A stretch of DNA of 64,000 bases from Dillenia suffruticosa (taxonomy: Eukaryota; Streptophyta; Magnoliopsida; Dilleniales; Dilleniaceae): assembly GCA_033439265.1 (NCBI GenBank), contig JAVTVX010000013.1, positions 15,852,500 to 15,916,499 of the forward strand, given 5' to 3'. Made by a program: the position numbers and the translations under genes. The notes under the pieces were generated by a model. It was not told where the DNA came from. It made no database searches and saw only the letters and a list, made by a program, of their open reading frames with translations. Below are positions 32,532 to 43,389 of this stretch, in pieces. Positions within the stretch are counted from its first letter, which is position 1. Every line of letters starts with the position of its first letter.

Positions 32532-33160
32532 GAATTTTTTTTTTTTTCGAGCTTATATTTGTACAAAACTCGGAATATTAGTATAAGTGGAGAAAAATAA
32601 ACAGTTAGAAGAAATAAGTGAAGTATGGTTCCTAATCTTTCCATGCCCCCACAGTGAAAGAGAAAACGATCATTCCAAGATATAACATCACTTAAATAAA
32701 AATAATATAGATGGTCATATATCTCATTTGTGAAAATTAACTCAACCGTCACACCTAGAAAGAAAATAAGAATTTTTTCGGTAAAGAAAAAATATGAGAA
32801 AGATTTTTTTGGTAAAGAAAATATAGAAAATGGCGAAGACAATGAACCCTAGCAGGGATGAAAAGAAATACCCAAATAATAATAATAGAATTCCTTAGTA
32901 GACTTTGGGAGAAAACACAGGCATTTTCAAGCCAGTGGAATGTAAAGAAACAAAAAAGACCCGCTAGACATGCTTCAGGTTATTGTACCACAGGGTCTAA
33001 TCATCTAATCCAGTGAACCAATTACAGGATAGTGTAAGGAGGTACATTTTTTTCTTTTTTTTTGGGGGGGGGGAAGGCGGGACAGCAATGTTGCACAGAC
33101 ATGTCATCTACCAAATATATTGCTTTTTCCAGGTTTATTTATTATCTTTTAATGGATGGT
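32532..33160. other. Intergenic, no gene recognised
   Basis: AT-rich sequence with homopolymers (G9 at 33064-33072). No coding or RNA feature seen. Confidence 0.35.
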
Positions 33161-33162
33161 AA

Positions 33163-33403
33163 TGCTTGTCAAACTGACGCACTCCCTCGTCCCCGCACAG
33201 TAAATCCTCAATTGATAGGGAAGAGAAGGAGGTCCCCACATCTCCCAGAAAAGCTAAGAGGTATTCACTGAAAATTTTAAAGGGTCTCAAGACTAATTGG
33301 TAACAACTGCATTCTCAATCCCCAAGCTGAAAGATGACACCTCGAGTGAAGCTTCTCAAACTGCCTCGCTCCCTACTCCCTTGACAGTAAGTCCTCAATT
33401 TAT
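33163..33403. repeat. Direct duplication, two copies of about 55 bp
   Basis: TGCTTGTCAAACTGACGCACT and its followers at 33163-33218 match AGCTTCTCAAACTGCCTCGCT and followers at 33350-33403, both through CAGTAARTCCTCAATT. The spacing is about 187 bases. Confidence 0.6.
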
Positions 33404-33463
33404 CCAACAATTCAAATTCTACACCTTTATACTACTACTACCAAAGTACCAGAAATACTAAAA

Positions 33464-33684
33464 TTAGTCATTTAAGTTCCCCTTCTGGAACCATAATAAA
33501 AAAATTTTACTAAATGTTAGAACTGTCAACACTTGACACATCAGACAAGTACCAACAGCTTCCATATCTTCACTCAATACTTTGGAAGGGTTAAGAGCAG
33601 GGGATCTCATGTGAAGAGACCGTGGCAGTGGAGAACCATCCAAGGATGAAAATTTGTCTGCATCAATTGTAGCACCAGACAAAC
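33464..33684 (-). other. Candidate exon of an unidentified gene
   Basis: After an acceptor-like TTTTATAG the minus strand stays open for about 70 codons: GLSGATIDADKFSSLDGSPL, then PRSLHMRSPALNPSKVLSED and MEAVGTCLMCQVL. The residue mix looks like real protein. A GT for a donor occurs within (GTTG|GTACTTG) and the frame runs on to a stop at 33464. I cannot name the family. With the exon at 35.1 kb it may belong to a gene fragment whose 5' part is missing, since CAF1 occupies the upstream space. Confidence 0.35.
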
Positions 33685-33730
33685 CTATAAAAACACAGGG
33701 AAGTAATATAACGGCTTTCAATATCAAACA

Positions 33731-34388
33731 GACCCCATTACATGGATCAAATGACCAGAATGACTAAAAATATCAAAATATGCTAAAGACGAGGTTTCCC
33801 TCCACATTTTCAAAGGCATTAACTAATATTAATCACCAATTAATTTAGTCCAACTTGAATTTCTCTCTCAGGAAACTAATCTATCTTGGGACACTGAGCA
33901 GGGATCAGAAGCCACTTGTCCTTGGAGTAATCTGGACATATCAAACATAGCAAGTATCTGCTACCAGGAATAGTTGACAAATTGCTTAATAGGTATCACT
34001 TATTAATAATATGCCGGTGCAACCACAAATATATTTCGCTATGCCTGCAAAAGTGCTCTCTAGTGTAGTTAAACTTGCATCACTGGCCTACTCACTCCTC
34101 CAGCTGCACACCCTAGTGGCTTAATTCATGCAATCATGTTCGAAGCCTCTATAAAGTAATTCGGACTTTAGTTATTTTGTAAGCAATGAATCTCATGATT
34201 CTAAAAGGTCCCAGACAGGATAAGAAACAACGTGGATTTTTTAGGAGCAAACAACTCAACAGTTAATGGAAGAATGAATGCTGAGGCAAAAATAAAGAGA
34301 GAAAAGACCACTAGTAGAGACTCAATTTGAGGAATATGAACTTGACAGGATGTAATTTCTAACAAAAATAGATACACAGCAATGCCTG
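33731..34388. other. Intergenic, no gene recognised
   Basis: No feature seen. Confidence 0.35.
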
Positions 34389-34510
34389 TGCATGCACGTG
34401 CATGTGTGTCTGCATCTGCATCTGCATCTGCATCCACATCCGCATCCTTATCCGTGTCTGTATATGCATTTGCGTCAACGTCCGCATCCACGTCCACGTC
34501 CGTGTCCGCA
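34389..34510. repeat. Hexanucleotide-based repeat (GCATCT/GCATCC/GCGTCC)
   Basis: About 20 imperfect six-base units, purest at 34410-34435. Both strands are open across it (Asp-Ala/Val on the minus, His-Leu/Pro on the plus) because the unit length is a multiple of three; neither is likely a gene. Confidence 0.8.
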
Positions 34511-35124
34511 CCTGCGAAGGACAATCAGCAGATGTAGAGGATGCATGCAAACTTGCAGCTTAGTAAGACAGAAGTTCAAGAAACGAGCCAAAGAAAAATG
34601 AACAATAAGAGCTGCCAATGGGCAAACTAATCCAACACCAGCCCTCCCTTACAATTGAACAGGTAGGATTTTCCAATTGGCTTTAACATCTCGACTGATT
34701 ATTGGTGCATTGAAGATTCTACAAGACCCAACTACAGAGTTTTGCGTCATGTTGTGTCTAACAAGTGTGTTCAACACCGGCATGACATAGACATGGTGAT
34801 TTCCAAAAGTATTGGTGCAATAAGTTTAACATTAATTCTCCCCAATTAAATAACAAACACTCCTTGGATTCAAAATTTTGCTTTTTTCAAGCTTCTATAT
34901 ATTGGAAGCTACTGAAAGAGATCAATTCTATCCCCCCCCCAAAAAAAAGTTATAGAGCTTTAATATTCATTGTGGCCAACCTTTTAATTTTCCTGGGAAA
35001 ACTTTAAAGCAAGCCACGGTGAAATACAAATAACCAAAAAGAGCAATCTATAAAATATTTAGGAGCAAGACATTTTTTTTGTGATTTGTTCAAGATAGTG
35101 TGCATAAAATTGATACAATCATAC

Positions 35125-35217
35125 CTTGAGAGCTGAGGCAAAGTACAGAATAGGAACCGCACCAGTAGATCTGTTCAATTCCATACCTACAGCTAACAAG
35201 ACCTGGTTTTCATAGGG
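35125..35217 (-). other. Candidate exon of an unidentified gene (copy 1)
   Basis: On the minus strand, after AATTTCAAG, an open 31-codon stretch reads SPYENQVLLAVGMELNRSTG then AVPILYFASALK, followed by a GTATGA donor. Its counterpart at 28.8 kb is diverged but shares the exon end and the adjoining intron. The fragment is protein-like; I do not recognise the family. Confidence 0.4.
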
Positions 35218-35278
35218 ACTTGAAATTGAAATCACAGATACATTAAGACAATAGCAAAGAATAAATAGAGCTCCAGAT

Positions 35279-35324
35279 TGGCCAACCCCAAAATTTGGGA
35301 TTGAGGCTTAGGTTGCTGTTGTTG
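35279..35324 (+). mobile_element. 46-bp RTE LINE tail insertion
   Basis: Only the extreme 3' end of the RTE family is present: GGCCAACCCCAAAATTTGGG, then ATTGAGGCTTAGG and a GTT-rich tail. It is flanked by a perfect 13-bp duplication TAGAGCTCCAGAT (35266-35278, 35325-35337). Confidence 0.88.
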
Positions 35325-35339
35325 TAGAGCTCCAGATGA

Positions 35340-36139
35340 ATAAACAGGTCTAATTGGCCAAAGAAAGGTCGAAACTCAAAGATTTTTTAGTAAACCAATT
35401 GAACAAATTTGATTTTTTTTTTTAAGAAAGGAAAATCTTTAAGTGTGATTGCAAAAGTTCTTGACCCAAACCAAGATAAGAATGGAGATAAGTTCAGTTT
35501 CCCTTGCAAAAACTACAGCATAGCCTAAAATAACAAGTAACTTTGAAAGTAGCTAACATGATACCATAGGCCATGAGGGAAAAACATGGTGTTTAAGGCC
35601 AAGACTAAAGTCAATATCATCCGGAAAGGGAAAAAAAATCAAAAAGAAAAACAAAAGAGCCTTTCAACATTTATACAGAAACACCTTACTGATTGTCACA
35701 GGAACTGGAATAACAAAGGTTTGACATCATTGACATACGTGTAGCATGATAGGCATTAATGGTCAAAAAGAAACAGTCCAAAGAGGGAAACTATATTCCT
35801 TATTTTCCAGTTTCCACAGGGGAAAAAGAGAGAACTCACACTAACATGTAGCATCTAAGACCTATAACGAAAACAACTATCACTGGAATTGCTTGATAGA
35901 CTGTGAAATAAAGTGTTGTTTCTGGGAAATAAATTGCATAGGAAACTTAAAGACGGTAGGTAGGGCTGCTCTATGTTATTGTGTCACATAAGCATTATAA
36001 ATTCCAGAAAGCAATACAAGTCGATCAAAGGAGAAAAAGCAACTTCAAGAGAAAAATATAAGAGATGCCAACAACACACACATATATCATCAAGCAAATA
36101 GATTTTTTTCTCCAATTTTATTTATTATTATTTTTTCTC
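35340..36139. other. Spacer holding the CAF1 3' end
   Basis: No gene recognised. The right part should contain the CAF1 3' untranslated region. Confidence 0.35.
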
Positions 36140-36964
36140 TCAATAGGTATTTTCACCATTCTCAACTCCAAGACCATACAAGACACCAGCATACTTCTCA
36201 GGTGAGCCATTAAAGAAAGTTTCTTTCAACTTCATGAATGTACAAGAAGTAAGCAAGCTATCCGAACCAGCTTGATGACAAATGCCAATCCTCTCCACCT
36301 CCAACAGCTCCGCAAGCTTGTTCAACCCACCATGAAGGCTATTGCAGAATCTCATCAGATGCTTAATATCATAAAGAATGGGGAAATACATTTTGATCAG
36401 ATTAAAGAACCCAGCTTGCGAATCCGGCAGATTTTGACACGTAAGCAGCTTGAGCAAGTACCCGAAATCATATCCACTATGAAAGGTCACCCAGTGCACA
36501 TTATCATTCAAAACAATACCAGATGACATAAGTAGCTCACTGAACCTCCTAGCATCAATGCCACTCTCATTGTTTTTCTTAAAATCAATACCACTGTGGC
36601 ACAACAGCTCAATAGAGTCATTCGCATAAACGTCTTCATTAAGATTGAACTCACGAAAATTGAATTGCCAAACACAGTACTTGTCAGTCCCGCAATCAGG
36701 GAGGTTCCCCTTATCATCAGAAAATGTAAGACCTAACTGAATTAACTTCAACAGGTCAACATTTGCTTTCAGGGTCTGAAAGTTATATTCAGAACTGCTC
36801 TTAAAATTCCCAATTGGTCGTAGAACAACGCCTGGAAACTCAGTATCCATAGCAATGTATGGGAATTCATCTACAATTTCACGAATTAATGCAAATTCCT
36901 CTTCAAGATTTTCATTCCAAACTTCCCTAATATGAATTGTCTCACTCTTGGGTAAAATCGACAT
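36140..36964 (-). CDS. CAF1: CAF1 family deadenylase (CCR4-NOT catalytic subunit)
   Basis: A single coding exon of 274 aa, the full length of plant CAF1 proteins. The start is the ATG at 36964 ([16 protein letters not shown]); the frame stays open a few codons further upstream, but without an ATG. All catalytic DEDDh residues are present: D40 and E42 in AMDTEFPG, D166 in [13 protein letters not shown]234 with H229 in [12 protein letters not shown]. Also conserved are [31 protein letters not shown] and the C-terminal [14 protein letters not shown]1 shortens poly(A) tails of mRNAs as part of CCR4-NOT, in the cytoplasm and P-bodies. Many plant CAF1 genes are intronless in the coding region. The leader may contain an intron: CTCAG|GTTAG at 37466 is a donor candidate and TTTCTGCAG near 37055 an acceptor candidate. 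No defect seen. Confidence 0.96.
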   Translation of the reverse strand: MSILPKSETIHIREVWNENLEEEFALIREIVDEFPYIAMDTEFPGVVLRPIGNFKSSSEYNFQTLKANVDLLKLIQLGLTFSDDKGNLPDCGTDKYCVWQFNFREFNLNEDVYANDSIELLCHSGIDFKKNNESGIDARRFSELLMSSGIVLNDNVHWVTFHSGYDFGYLLKLLTCQNLPDSQAGFFNLIKMYFPILYDIKHLMRFCNSLHGGLNKLAELLEVERIGICHQAGSDSLLTSCTFMKLKETFFNGSPEKYAGVLYGLGVENGENTY

Positions 36965-37590
36965 TTGAACAAGATCCAAGATGTTGATTTAAAATTGCCT
37001 TCAAACCGAGGTCATAAAATCAGCTGGCAAACCACAAAACATGAATTTCTGCAGAAAGGCAAAATGTGCCATAAATCATTTTCAAAGAGAAACCTAGATT
37101 CAAAAATAAGAAACACCCTGATTTATTCAATAAAAAAACAGCTGATAAATCACAAAGACACGATTTCTGCAAAAGGGATGAACCTATGAAAACACTCTAA
37201 ATCAAATCAAATACGGACTCAGATTCAGAAATCAGATGACTAACCATAAAAACGTTTTCTGAAAAGGGGGAAAACCTAAACGATAATTCAAGACAAACCC
37301 GATTCAAACATAGCTGACAAAGCAGAAAAAAATAATTCCCACAAAAGAGGGAAAACCTAGAAACCCAAATTCAAAATAAGAGAAAGACCCAGACCATAAA
37401 AAACACCAAAATCCTAAAATCAAGAGAGAAGAATAATAAATGCACAAATGGAATCAAGATCTAACCTGAGAGAACAGAAAATTCGGTGTCGTTTCTGATG
37501 ACGAATTCCAAGAGAAATGAATTGGGGTTTCTTGGTGGAGGATGAATTGAGATCTTTTTGAGGGACAAAACAAGGGTTTTGCCCGTCCGT

Positions 37591-37596
37591 CTTATA
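37591..37596 (-). promoter_or_regulatory. Candidate TATA box of CAF1
   Basis: TATAAG on the minus strand lies about 125 bases upstream of the leader donor candidate at 37466, at a spacing that allows a short first exon. A G-rich tract follows about 35 bases further upstream. Confidence 0.4.
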
Positions 37597-37628
37597 CAGA
37601 GAGATATAGGAATTTTAAGAAGAAATTG

Positions 37629-37682
37629 AGGAGGGGCGGGGAGGGAGGGAGGGAGGGAGGGAGGGGGAGAGAGAGAGAGAGA
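37629..37682. repeat. (GGGA)n G-rich tract followed by (GA)n
   Basis: At least eight runs of three or more G separated by single A or C, directly upstream of CAF1. The pattern satisfies the G-quadruplex rule on the plus strand. Confidence 0.85.
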
Positions 37683-37689
37683 CTATGGA

Positions 37690-38969
37690 TGAAAGGGTGA
37701 GGCTTCCACAGCCTAGGTTTGCTTACATGGTAACGGCATGGAATGATAGAGTGAAATTGGTCATGCTAAGCCGTGGAAAGCTCAATTCTTGTGATTTTAT
37801 CCCCCCCAATTTTTCTTTCGTTTCTCCGCACAATTGATAAATAATTTTTTTTTTCTTTTAAAAGAGGAATGAGGAAAAGATATTCCCAATATCATGTTCT
37901 TGAAATCCTCTCATTCTTTCTTTATGAATTTTTCCCATAGAGATGCAAATTGACCAAACCCCCCCCCCCCCACCCAACAAAAAAAAATTGAATTCAAGAG
38001 TGGGTGAAGTGTTGATTTCATTTCATCTTGCTTCATTTTTTATATGAAAAAAAATTATGATAAATTAGATAATTTAAATAAATAATGTTGAGAATTAATC
38101 TCAACTATTGAGTTTGGTATAATTTAAATAAATAATAAGATTTTAATAAATTTATTATCATACAAAATGGTTCAAAATACTTAAACTCATAAAAATGTAG
38201 TAAACTTTTTCACATAAAAAACATTATTCTATTTTATTAGTAGATAAATAGATATAAAATCTCTCGTAAATTATATATAGACCATGAAAAATATAATTAT
38301 TGTTGTATTTGTTGAGAATAATATTTTTATTTTTTTATAATTGTGATTCTTATAAATTTAGATATTTATTTTTTTTAATATATATAAGTTACTAATAGCT
38401 AACCTGATACATAAAATATATATATAATTTCAAAACTTTCGCAATATAATTTTCAACTTTGAATATTAAATTTTAATTAAAGACATATATACTCTCTCTT
38501 TTTTTGTTCTTAATACTGGTATTTAGAATTATACTCCGATTAATCCGATATCCAAAAATATATCTCTCTCGTCAATTTGTTAGGATTTGGATGGAAATTT
38601 GTTGTTCCTCTAAATTGCAAAACAATATTGTACATGTAGTCTTTCATTTTAAATTCAACAAAATTTATATCATGGTTTTTTATTTGTGCTTTATACATGA
38701 CTTGTAAAAATGTTTGATGTGTTTGATATTGAAGAACAAAATATAGATAATATGTTGAATGTAACATTATCATCGGAAGACCACAAGAATGACAAGAACC
38801 ATCATCGACTTGAAAATGAAAATTTTCCAATATAATTTCATAGAATTGGTGGTGCCAAAAATACCTTGATTGGAATGGTTTAATCCTAGATTTGGGTTGA
38901 GGTTAAAAGCTCTCGGAACATACTAAGATTGGTCTAACTTATATGTCAAAGTTTAAAGTCCATGCCACA
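37690..38969. other. Intergenic, AT-rich
   Basis: No gene recognised. Poly(C) run at 37960-37970. Short open frames at 38.5-38.8 kb on both strands are AT-driven. Confidence 0.4.
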
Positions 38970-39043
38970 GCTCTCGTAGCTCAGTTGGTTAGAGCACCCG
39001 TTTAGTAAGCGGGAGGTCTTGAGTTCGACTCTCAACGAGAGCA
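38970..39043 (+). tRNA. tRNA-Thr (AGT)
   Basis: A complete cloverleaf: acceptor stem GCTCTCG / CGAGAGC (7 bp perfect) with discriminator A at 39043, D arm GCTC-AGTTGGTTA-GAGC, anticodon arm CCCGT-TTAGTAA-GCGGG with anticodon AGT, T arm TTGAG-TTCGACT-CTCAA. No intron. Internal A box TAGCTCAGTTGG and B box GAGTTCGACTC serve as the pol III promoter. A T5 run near 39065 is a fitting terminator. The A at position 34 would be edited to inosine to read ACU and ACC codons. Confidence 0.97.
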
Positions 39044-39063
39044 CTAGACCTCTTCATTCACTC

Positions 39064-39070
39064 CTTTTTC
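39064..39070 (+). terminator. Pol III terminator of tRNA-Thr
   Basis: T-run about 20 bases past the tRNA 3' end. Confidence 0.7.
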
Positions 39071-42000
39071 CAATACACAACCTAAACTGTGAGTGATAAA
39101 CTGTTTTCTCAAATGTTTTTCTCAATCTCCATTTCCAATCTTTAAGTCGTAGTTTCAATCTGACTGCAATTTCTATTTTTTTTTTTTAAATTTCAGAGAG
39201 TTCAAATTAACAAAATTAATTCCGTAAAATTCCATAACATATAATGGCTCTTATATGTGCAAGAAAACTCAAGTTTATTCAACCTTTCATTGCCAGCAAA
39301 ATAGTCTCTTTTTTCCTCCCTCCAATAAGGAGACTGAAATTACAAGCATCGAGTACAGACCCATTTAGTCCAGATATCAATATTAGGCCTTGTTGGGACC
39401 TGCTTGGATACAAAACACCATAGAAAGCCAAACCTGATGAAGTATATATAGCTTGAGGAACTCATGCCTGATAACCCTTTTACCAATAAGGTTCCCCGGA
39501 AATTGGAAACCGGAGATGTGAGAGAGAGAGAGAGAAAGAGAGGAGCCCCTGCCTTCGTTTGCCCAAGTGAAAACGTGAAAATTTCACACTTGTGATGGTA
39601 TTTCCTATTTCATTCCCTGTAAGCAATAGCCATTATGAACCGTCCGGTTTAGGCCGGTCCATGTTGCCCATATTTTCTTTGAAGGCTAAGGCATTTAGAG
39701 GAAATATCGCCCAGGTTGCATGGTCTGGTGGCATAAGTTGAGAATTCGAGTTTGTTGTGGCAGTAAAGCTTGTTAAACTGCTTTACCGAATGAAAGGCCC
39801 GTGCACATACAAACAAACTATAACTTCTCTCCTGGATGTTCGCAGAATGAAAGGCCTATGCAAATACCAGCCGAGTTAACACACGTCCCCTAGTCAAAGA
39901 GTGTAAAGTTCATTGATTCAAGACTAGCCTTATTTAACCAGCAGTAAGAGTCCAAATGACCTCATTGAGAATGCCAGGCCATTACAACTTTTCTCTGCCT
40001 TGCTCTTTGTTTTAAGCTTTGTATCCACCAGATGAGAATGTTAAGAGCCATATAAAACTGATGTGATTCTCTCCCATAACTCCTACACATAATGAATATT
40101 ACATGTGATCTAACCATTCATCAAGAAACTCCTTTAGTCACTCAAAACATCTCTCTTTACAGCGTAAATTTGTTCATGGATGGAAGAGCTCTAGATTCAT
40201 ACCATCACTTATTTATGTTACATTATGAACTTACATACCACAATCGAAAATCTTAGTATTATTAAAAACAAAAAAACAAAAATCCTAGAACTAAGTTCTA
40301 GCCTAGAAAACCAATCCCTATTCTACACTTGGTTGATATGATCATGCATAAGTAATTATTTACCGTCCAAATTTGCCATTTTAAAAAATGGGTGCATTAT
40401 CCTTCTCCCAATCATTTCTCAGAAAAAACTACAAATACAACATTTTACACAGAAACTACATAAAAGATCTTACAGCGAGCTGTCTCAATCATCCACAGCT
40501 GTTGTGCTGTTTCCTATTCCCACCCCTATAAGGTCTTCTAATAAAATGAAGGTAAGACAATAATTTATCGTTTGCATCTAGAACTAATCTTATTTATATA
40601 CACTGCCAAAAGGTTAAATTCTAAACAATTAGGTTAGTGCAGTGTACAGTTCCTCTTTATCCCTGTTCTTTTAGGTGTTATCAAGGCATAAAAGAAAAAG
40701 AAAAGCTAGCTTTGGGAGAGAAACTACATGCCGCATTCTACGGTCAAAGAAGCTAAGCATGAACAGGCAAAACTAAAATAGATAGAACAAATATGTGGCA
40801 CGAGAATGAGATGGGAGGCATCAGTGCCGTGCTCTTATGCTTAACTTCAAAAATTACTTAAAAAGTTAACACAAGCAATGATATATTGTGATACAGCCAC
40901 AATGCAAGAACCCAAATATAACATGCCAGGTTGCCATAACCAAGAGCTTGGTTCAAATGGTCACCTCAAATAACTTGAAATTCCCGCCAATGTTATAGGT
41001 CCAGCTTCAACTGTTGCCAAACAAAAGAGAAACGAAATGCAAGGATGCCACACTTTGAAAGGCGAACAGTGGTTGTCTATAAGACAGATACTTGAATCTC
41101 ACACCTTTTCTATCACAAATTAGACCTAGGAATTGCTTTAAATATAAAAGCTGCGCTGAGAATTGAAGTGTTTGAGTTAATAGTCTTACAAAAGTATCAT
41201 TTTTCATGAGACTTCATTGCAATTTACATGTCAAGACATGACTTTTGAAGAATAAATTAGATCGTGGAATATCTCTTAATCTTTTCTTTCCCCTCCCTAA
41301 GAGATGAGCCATTTAAACCAAATTATCAGTGTAATTTAGCAGTGCAATTGGACTCTCCGGTATTCAAAGAAATGCTTCTCTACATTTCGAGTACATCAGT
41401 CAATTTTCTTTTGCAGGTAGGGGCATAAAACTTTCTACACAACATGCCTGTTCGCCCTTTTCTCAACTCAAAGCCATTAAACCAGTCTACTGATGCTCTT
41501 TTTCAATTGGCCTCCCTCCAGCAATTCACAGATTTAAAGAGCAAAAAATAGCTATTTTAGAACTACCATATGCCTCGACACTAAAAACAAGAGTATAGAC
41601 TACCAATCATCCCAGAATATCAATTACCCAATATTATCTATATCCAGTATCTTCAACTTTGAAAATAGATAATGATATAAACTCCACCATATATACCAAA
41701 AACACATCATATTTCCTTTTCAATAAAGACATGTCAAATCCATGGCCAGGCACTATTGTCTACTAGCAAACCCTACCCCCTTAACCTGATTTGAGTTTTT
41801 CTTGCTTTCTAAGATTAAAAACCACCTTTGATAAGCCTTGACAAGGACCCATCCTAGTTTGTATGGCTTATCAGCCAGGGGAGCAAAATCCAAGAACTTA
41901 TGATGCATTGGTCTACTTACCGACTAGGCCTCTCCTCGATCACTATGGAGGTCTACATGGGAAGAAACGGTTCCATGATAAAAGAGCACTAGGTAGTTAT

Positions 42001-42186
42001 ATCACAGTTTGAACATTAAGTCTAATGGGGGTAATGATATTTATTAAAATTTAAAGCAAGAAAGTATCAGTGTTCCATGAAAACAATGAACATGTAAATC
42101 AGCAATTTAGACTTTAATAAATTGTGAAGCTCCACAGAGTTCCAAAACTACTAGTAGAAATGTATTAACAAATTTCTTACCCTCCA
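39071..42186. other. Intergenic, no gene recognised
   Basis: About 3.1 kb without a family-like coding sequence. GA tract at 39520-39541; a short direct repeat GAATGAAAGGCCYRTGCA at about 39789 and 39846. The right part may include the old 3' untranslated region or intron of the RTF2 copy, since GTAAGAAA follows its stop codon on the minus strand. Confidence 0.4.
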
Positions 42187-43321
42187 TCAATTCCTTCCAA
42201 GTGGAAGTGATCTGCAAGTAAATGTCTCTTTGAAATCAGAATTCCTTGACGAAGTAAAGATAGACGCATACACTTCTTTTGTAGCATTAGGCGGGGCGGC
42301 ATCAGCGGCCTTAAACTTCTTGACTTGAACATTACTAGTACCTTTTGCAGCAGCAACAATGACAACCTTCCCATTGCTCTCTACTTTAGCAGTAGCCTTC
42401 TCACCCTCCTTAACATCGACACCGCGCTTTATTCCGCTCCATTTTCCGGAACCAACCCCACTTCCCCAACTTCACCATTCTTCATCTTTTTTGCCTTTTT
42501 TTTCCCTTCAATTTCGCCTTCTCTTCCTCCATTCTCTCTCTCAACAATGCCACCTCGTCCTCACTCCCATTAATCACAATCTTATCTGAGTCCACAAACC
42601 CGCGATGACAAACCAAACACTGATAACTTACTTCAAAGCCGTTGCACTCAAAACATGCCCACAACTCTTCAATGCAAAAAACTTATACTTCCCATTAAAC
42701 TCAAGCCCACTAATGGGACACTGAAACCTAGTCACAAAGCTAGTATCATGATCATCATCGAATTTCAACCCAGGAATTGGGGAAAGCTCGATTGCAATCA
42801 TATCCTTCAAACCCTTGATGTGATCAAAAGCTTTGGGCATTTTCTTCTCCAACAATGGCTCAACAAGCTTTTTCTTGTTGAACACATTCCCCAATTTGTC
42901 AAACACACGGGTGCTTCAAGGGTTCAAATAAGAGAGCATAGGTTGTCCACTTCGACAATCGTTGCTCATTAGGATCGACTTTATCGGGCTTTTTCACGGC
43001 GCACATGTTGAGGTTGCAGTCGCGGGATTCAGCACCCGTGGAGCCGCCGTCTCAGCCGCCTCCAAGGAGGCGGAGGAGGAGATGAAGAGTGGATAGACAG
43101 GGGATTGCGAAGAGGGATGAGGAATCGGTGAGGGTTTTGCCATTGAAAGTGAAGAAGACGGAATGTAGGGTTAGGGATTGGGAAGAAGAAAGAGGAGAGA
43201 AAACAGATAGAACGGAAAGTTTGAGTTGGTTAAGCGTGGTGGTGGTGTTGGGGCTTAGTGTTATGGTTTGGGTTGGGATTTGAAGATCTGGTAATTGAAC
43301 GAAAATTTGCATCTCAGTCAT
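42187..43321 (-). pseudogene. RTF2: RTF2-like (Replication termination factor 2) pseudogene
   Basis: The whole RTF2 architecture is readable without introns: an N-terminal ubiquitin-like stretch (MQIFVQLPDLQIPTQTITLS), the RTF2 signature ESRDCNLNMCAVKKPDK, DPNEQRLSKWT, FDKLGNVFNKKKLVEPLLEK, a RING-like half with RFQCPISGLEFNGKYKFFAL and CGHVLSA, QCLVCHRGF, then the conserved C-terminus TKEVYASIFTSS and TCRSLPLGRN ending at 42187. At least four lesions break it: GGA to TGA after LLGGG (43052), a small deletion in the GTGTGT run near 42907, a short deletion near 42628 at GAAG, and an indel in the A-run near 42500. RTF2 acts at stalled replication forks and in splicing; this copy cannot make the protein. 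It may be a retrocopy or a dying gene. Confidence 0.88.
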
Positions 43322-43361
43322 CTCTCTCTCTGTCTGTTTCTATTTAGCCTGAAATTATGTG

Positions 43362-43389
43362 TATTCTCTCTCTCTCTCTCTCTCTCTCT
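43362..43389. repeat. (CT)n microsatellite
   Basis: About 14 CT repeats just upstream of the RTF2 copy. Confidence 0.9.

Noticed and set aside
34201..34601. Asp/Ala-repeat or His/Pro-repeat proteins
   Set aside because: Products of the hexanucleotide array; open on both strands.
36965..36979. Longer CAF1 N-terminus (extra five codons)
   Set aside because: The upstream codon is TTG, not ATG; the family N-terminus fits the ATG at 36964.
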